Positions 5,774 through 6,223 of a stretch of DNA of 6,223 nt are shown here, in pieces. The translations under genes were made by a program, and so were the position numbers. How positions within the stretch are numbered: position 1 is the stretch's first letter; each line of letters starts with the position of its first letter. Source of the DNA: Candidatus Bathyarchaeota archaeon (GTDB taxonomy: Archaea; Thermoproteota; Bathyarchaeia; TCS64); NCBI GenBank assembly GCA_030691555.1, contig JAUYEB010000178.1:1-6223 (forward strand), read 5' to 3'. Under the pieces are notes generated by a model. It saw only the letters and a list, made by a program, of their open reading frames with translations, ran no database searches and was not told where the DNA came from.

Positions 5774-6223
5774 ATGACCAATAGGATCGCCAAGCTAGCG
5801 GATAAAATTGCCGAATATGGGCTCGACGCATACGTCGCCTCGAGGTCCTCGAACATAAGATATTACACGGGTAGCATCGGCGGCAGCCATCTGATCGTGA
5901 CGCCGGACAGAGACCCCCTCCTGCTCGTGGGCGTCCTAGACGAGAACGTCACAAGGGACCAGGCCAGCGACTGCGCCGTGGACACCTACACGCCAGCAAG
6001 CCTGCTCGAAATATTCGCGGACGCGCTGAGGGGAAGCCACAGCGTGAGGGTCGGTTTCGACGACCTCCCGCTCCCACTTCTTGAGCGACTCCGCAGGAGG
6101 CTGCCCGAGGTTTGCTTCACCCAGAACCAGGAGGCAGTCTGGCAGCAGAGGATGGTCAAAGACGCGGGGGAGATCAGGCTGATGTCGGAGGCGGGGAGGC
6201 TCGCCGACGTTGCCATGCAGGCC
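5774..6223 (+). CDS. M24-family metallopeptidase (Xaa-Pro aminopeptidase/prolidase type), N-terminal part
   Basis: The 150 codons present run off the right edge with no stop. They cover the creatinase/prolidase N-terminal domain that precedes the catalytic pita-bread domain of Xaa-Pro peptidases, which remove or split residues before proline in cytoplasmic peptide turnover. Visible signs are a short opening helix (RIAKLADKIAEYGLDAYVAS), the family turn SSNIRYYTGS near residues 25-34, alternating strands such as HLIVTPDRDPLLLVG, and at about 127-148 the linker MVKDAGEIRLMSEAGRLADVAM, the usual entry into the catalytic domain. The metal ligands (Asp, Asp, His, Glu, Glu) would lie beyond the window, so activity cannot be judged; creatinase-like or other M24 relatives remain possible. 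There is no signal peptide. The ATG at 5774 is chosen because a TATA element sits about 27 bases upstream and no better start precedes it. It is transcribed divergently from the smc operon. Confidence 0.88.
   Translation, partial: MTNRIAKLADKIAEYGLDAYVASRSSNIRYYTGSIGGSHLIVTPDRDPLLLVGVLDENVTRDQASDCAVDTYTPASLLEIFADALRGSHSVRVGFDDLPLPLLERLRRRLPEVCFTQNQEAVWQQRMVKDAGEIRLMSEAGRLADVAMQA

Noticed and set aside
5986..6216. 76-codon open frame on the - strand opposite the peptidase gene
   Set aside because: Ser/Leu-rich antisense frame; the + strand frame fits the M24 N-terminal domain through the whole stretch.

Overview
This window is about 6.2 kb of GC-rich DNA, most likely from an archaeon and tentatively from the TACK side (Thaumarchaeota, Aigarchaeota or Bathyarchaeota-like). 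The reasons are heavy AGG (Arg) and ATA (Ile) codon use, archaeal-style TATA elements in the one real intergenic gap, a probable leaderless gene, and SMC ATPase motifs (SGGERS, LFDEIDAHLD) that look archaeal rather than bacterial. I cannot place the species from sequence alone.

Layout, left to right: (1) the 3' part of a hypE gene on the + strand, its 5' end cut by the window edge. (2) A tight three-gene operon on the - strand, read right to left as smc, scpA, scpB, with 4-bp start/stop overlaps at both junctions (TTGA for smc/scpA, ATGA for scpA/scpB). (3) An AT-rich divergent intergenic region with promoter-like elements and short repeats. (4) The 5' part of an M24-family (Xaa-Pro aminopeptidase/prolidase type) peptidase gene on the + strand, cut by the right edge.

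The central operon encodes a complete SMC-ScpAB condensin: SMC is the long coiled-coil ATPase, ScpA the kleisin that bridges the SMC heads, and ScpB the winged-helix partner that binds ScpA. Gene order and translational coupling suggest matched production of the three subunits. HypE (maturation of [NiFe] hydrogenase) and the peptidase are neighbours with no evident functional link.

I did not find a wholly new system. The most notable points are: smc has no ATG, GTG or TTG start in frame ahead of its Walker A motif, and the gap could be closed by one extra base in a 4-base C run; hypE and scpB converge so tightly that their stop codons share a CTAG tetramer, with a strong hairpin just beyond; and the divergent intergenic region carries helically phased ATTATT elements, a repeated 8-mer and a doubtful small hydrophobic ORF.
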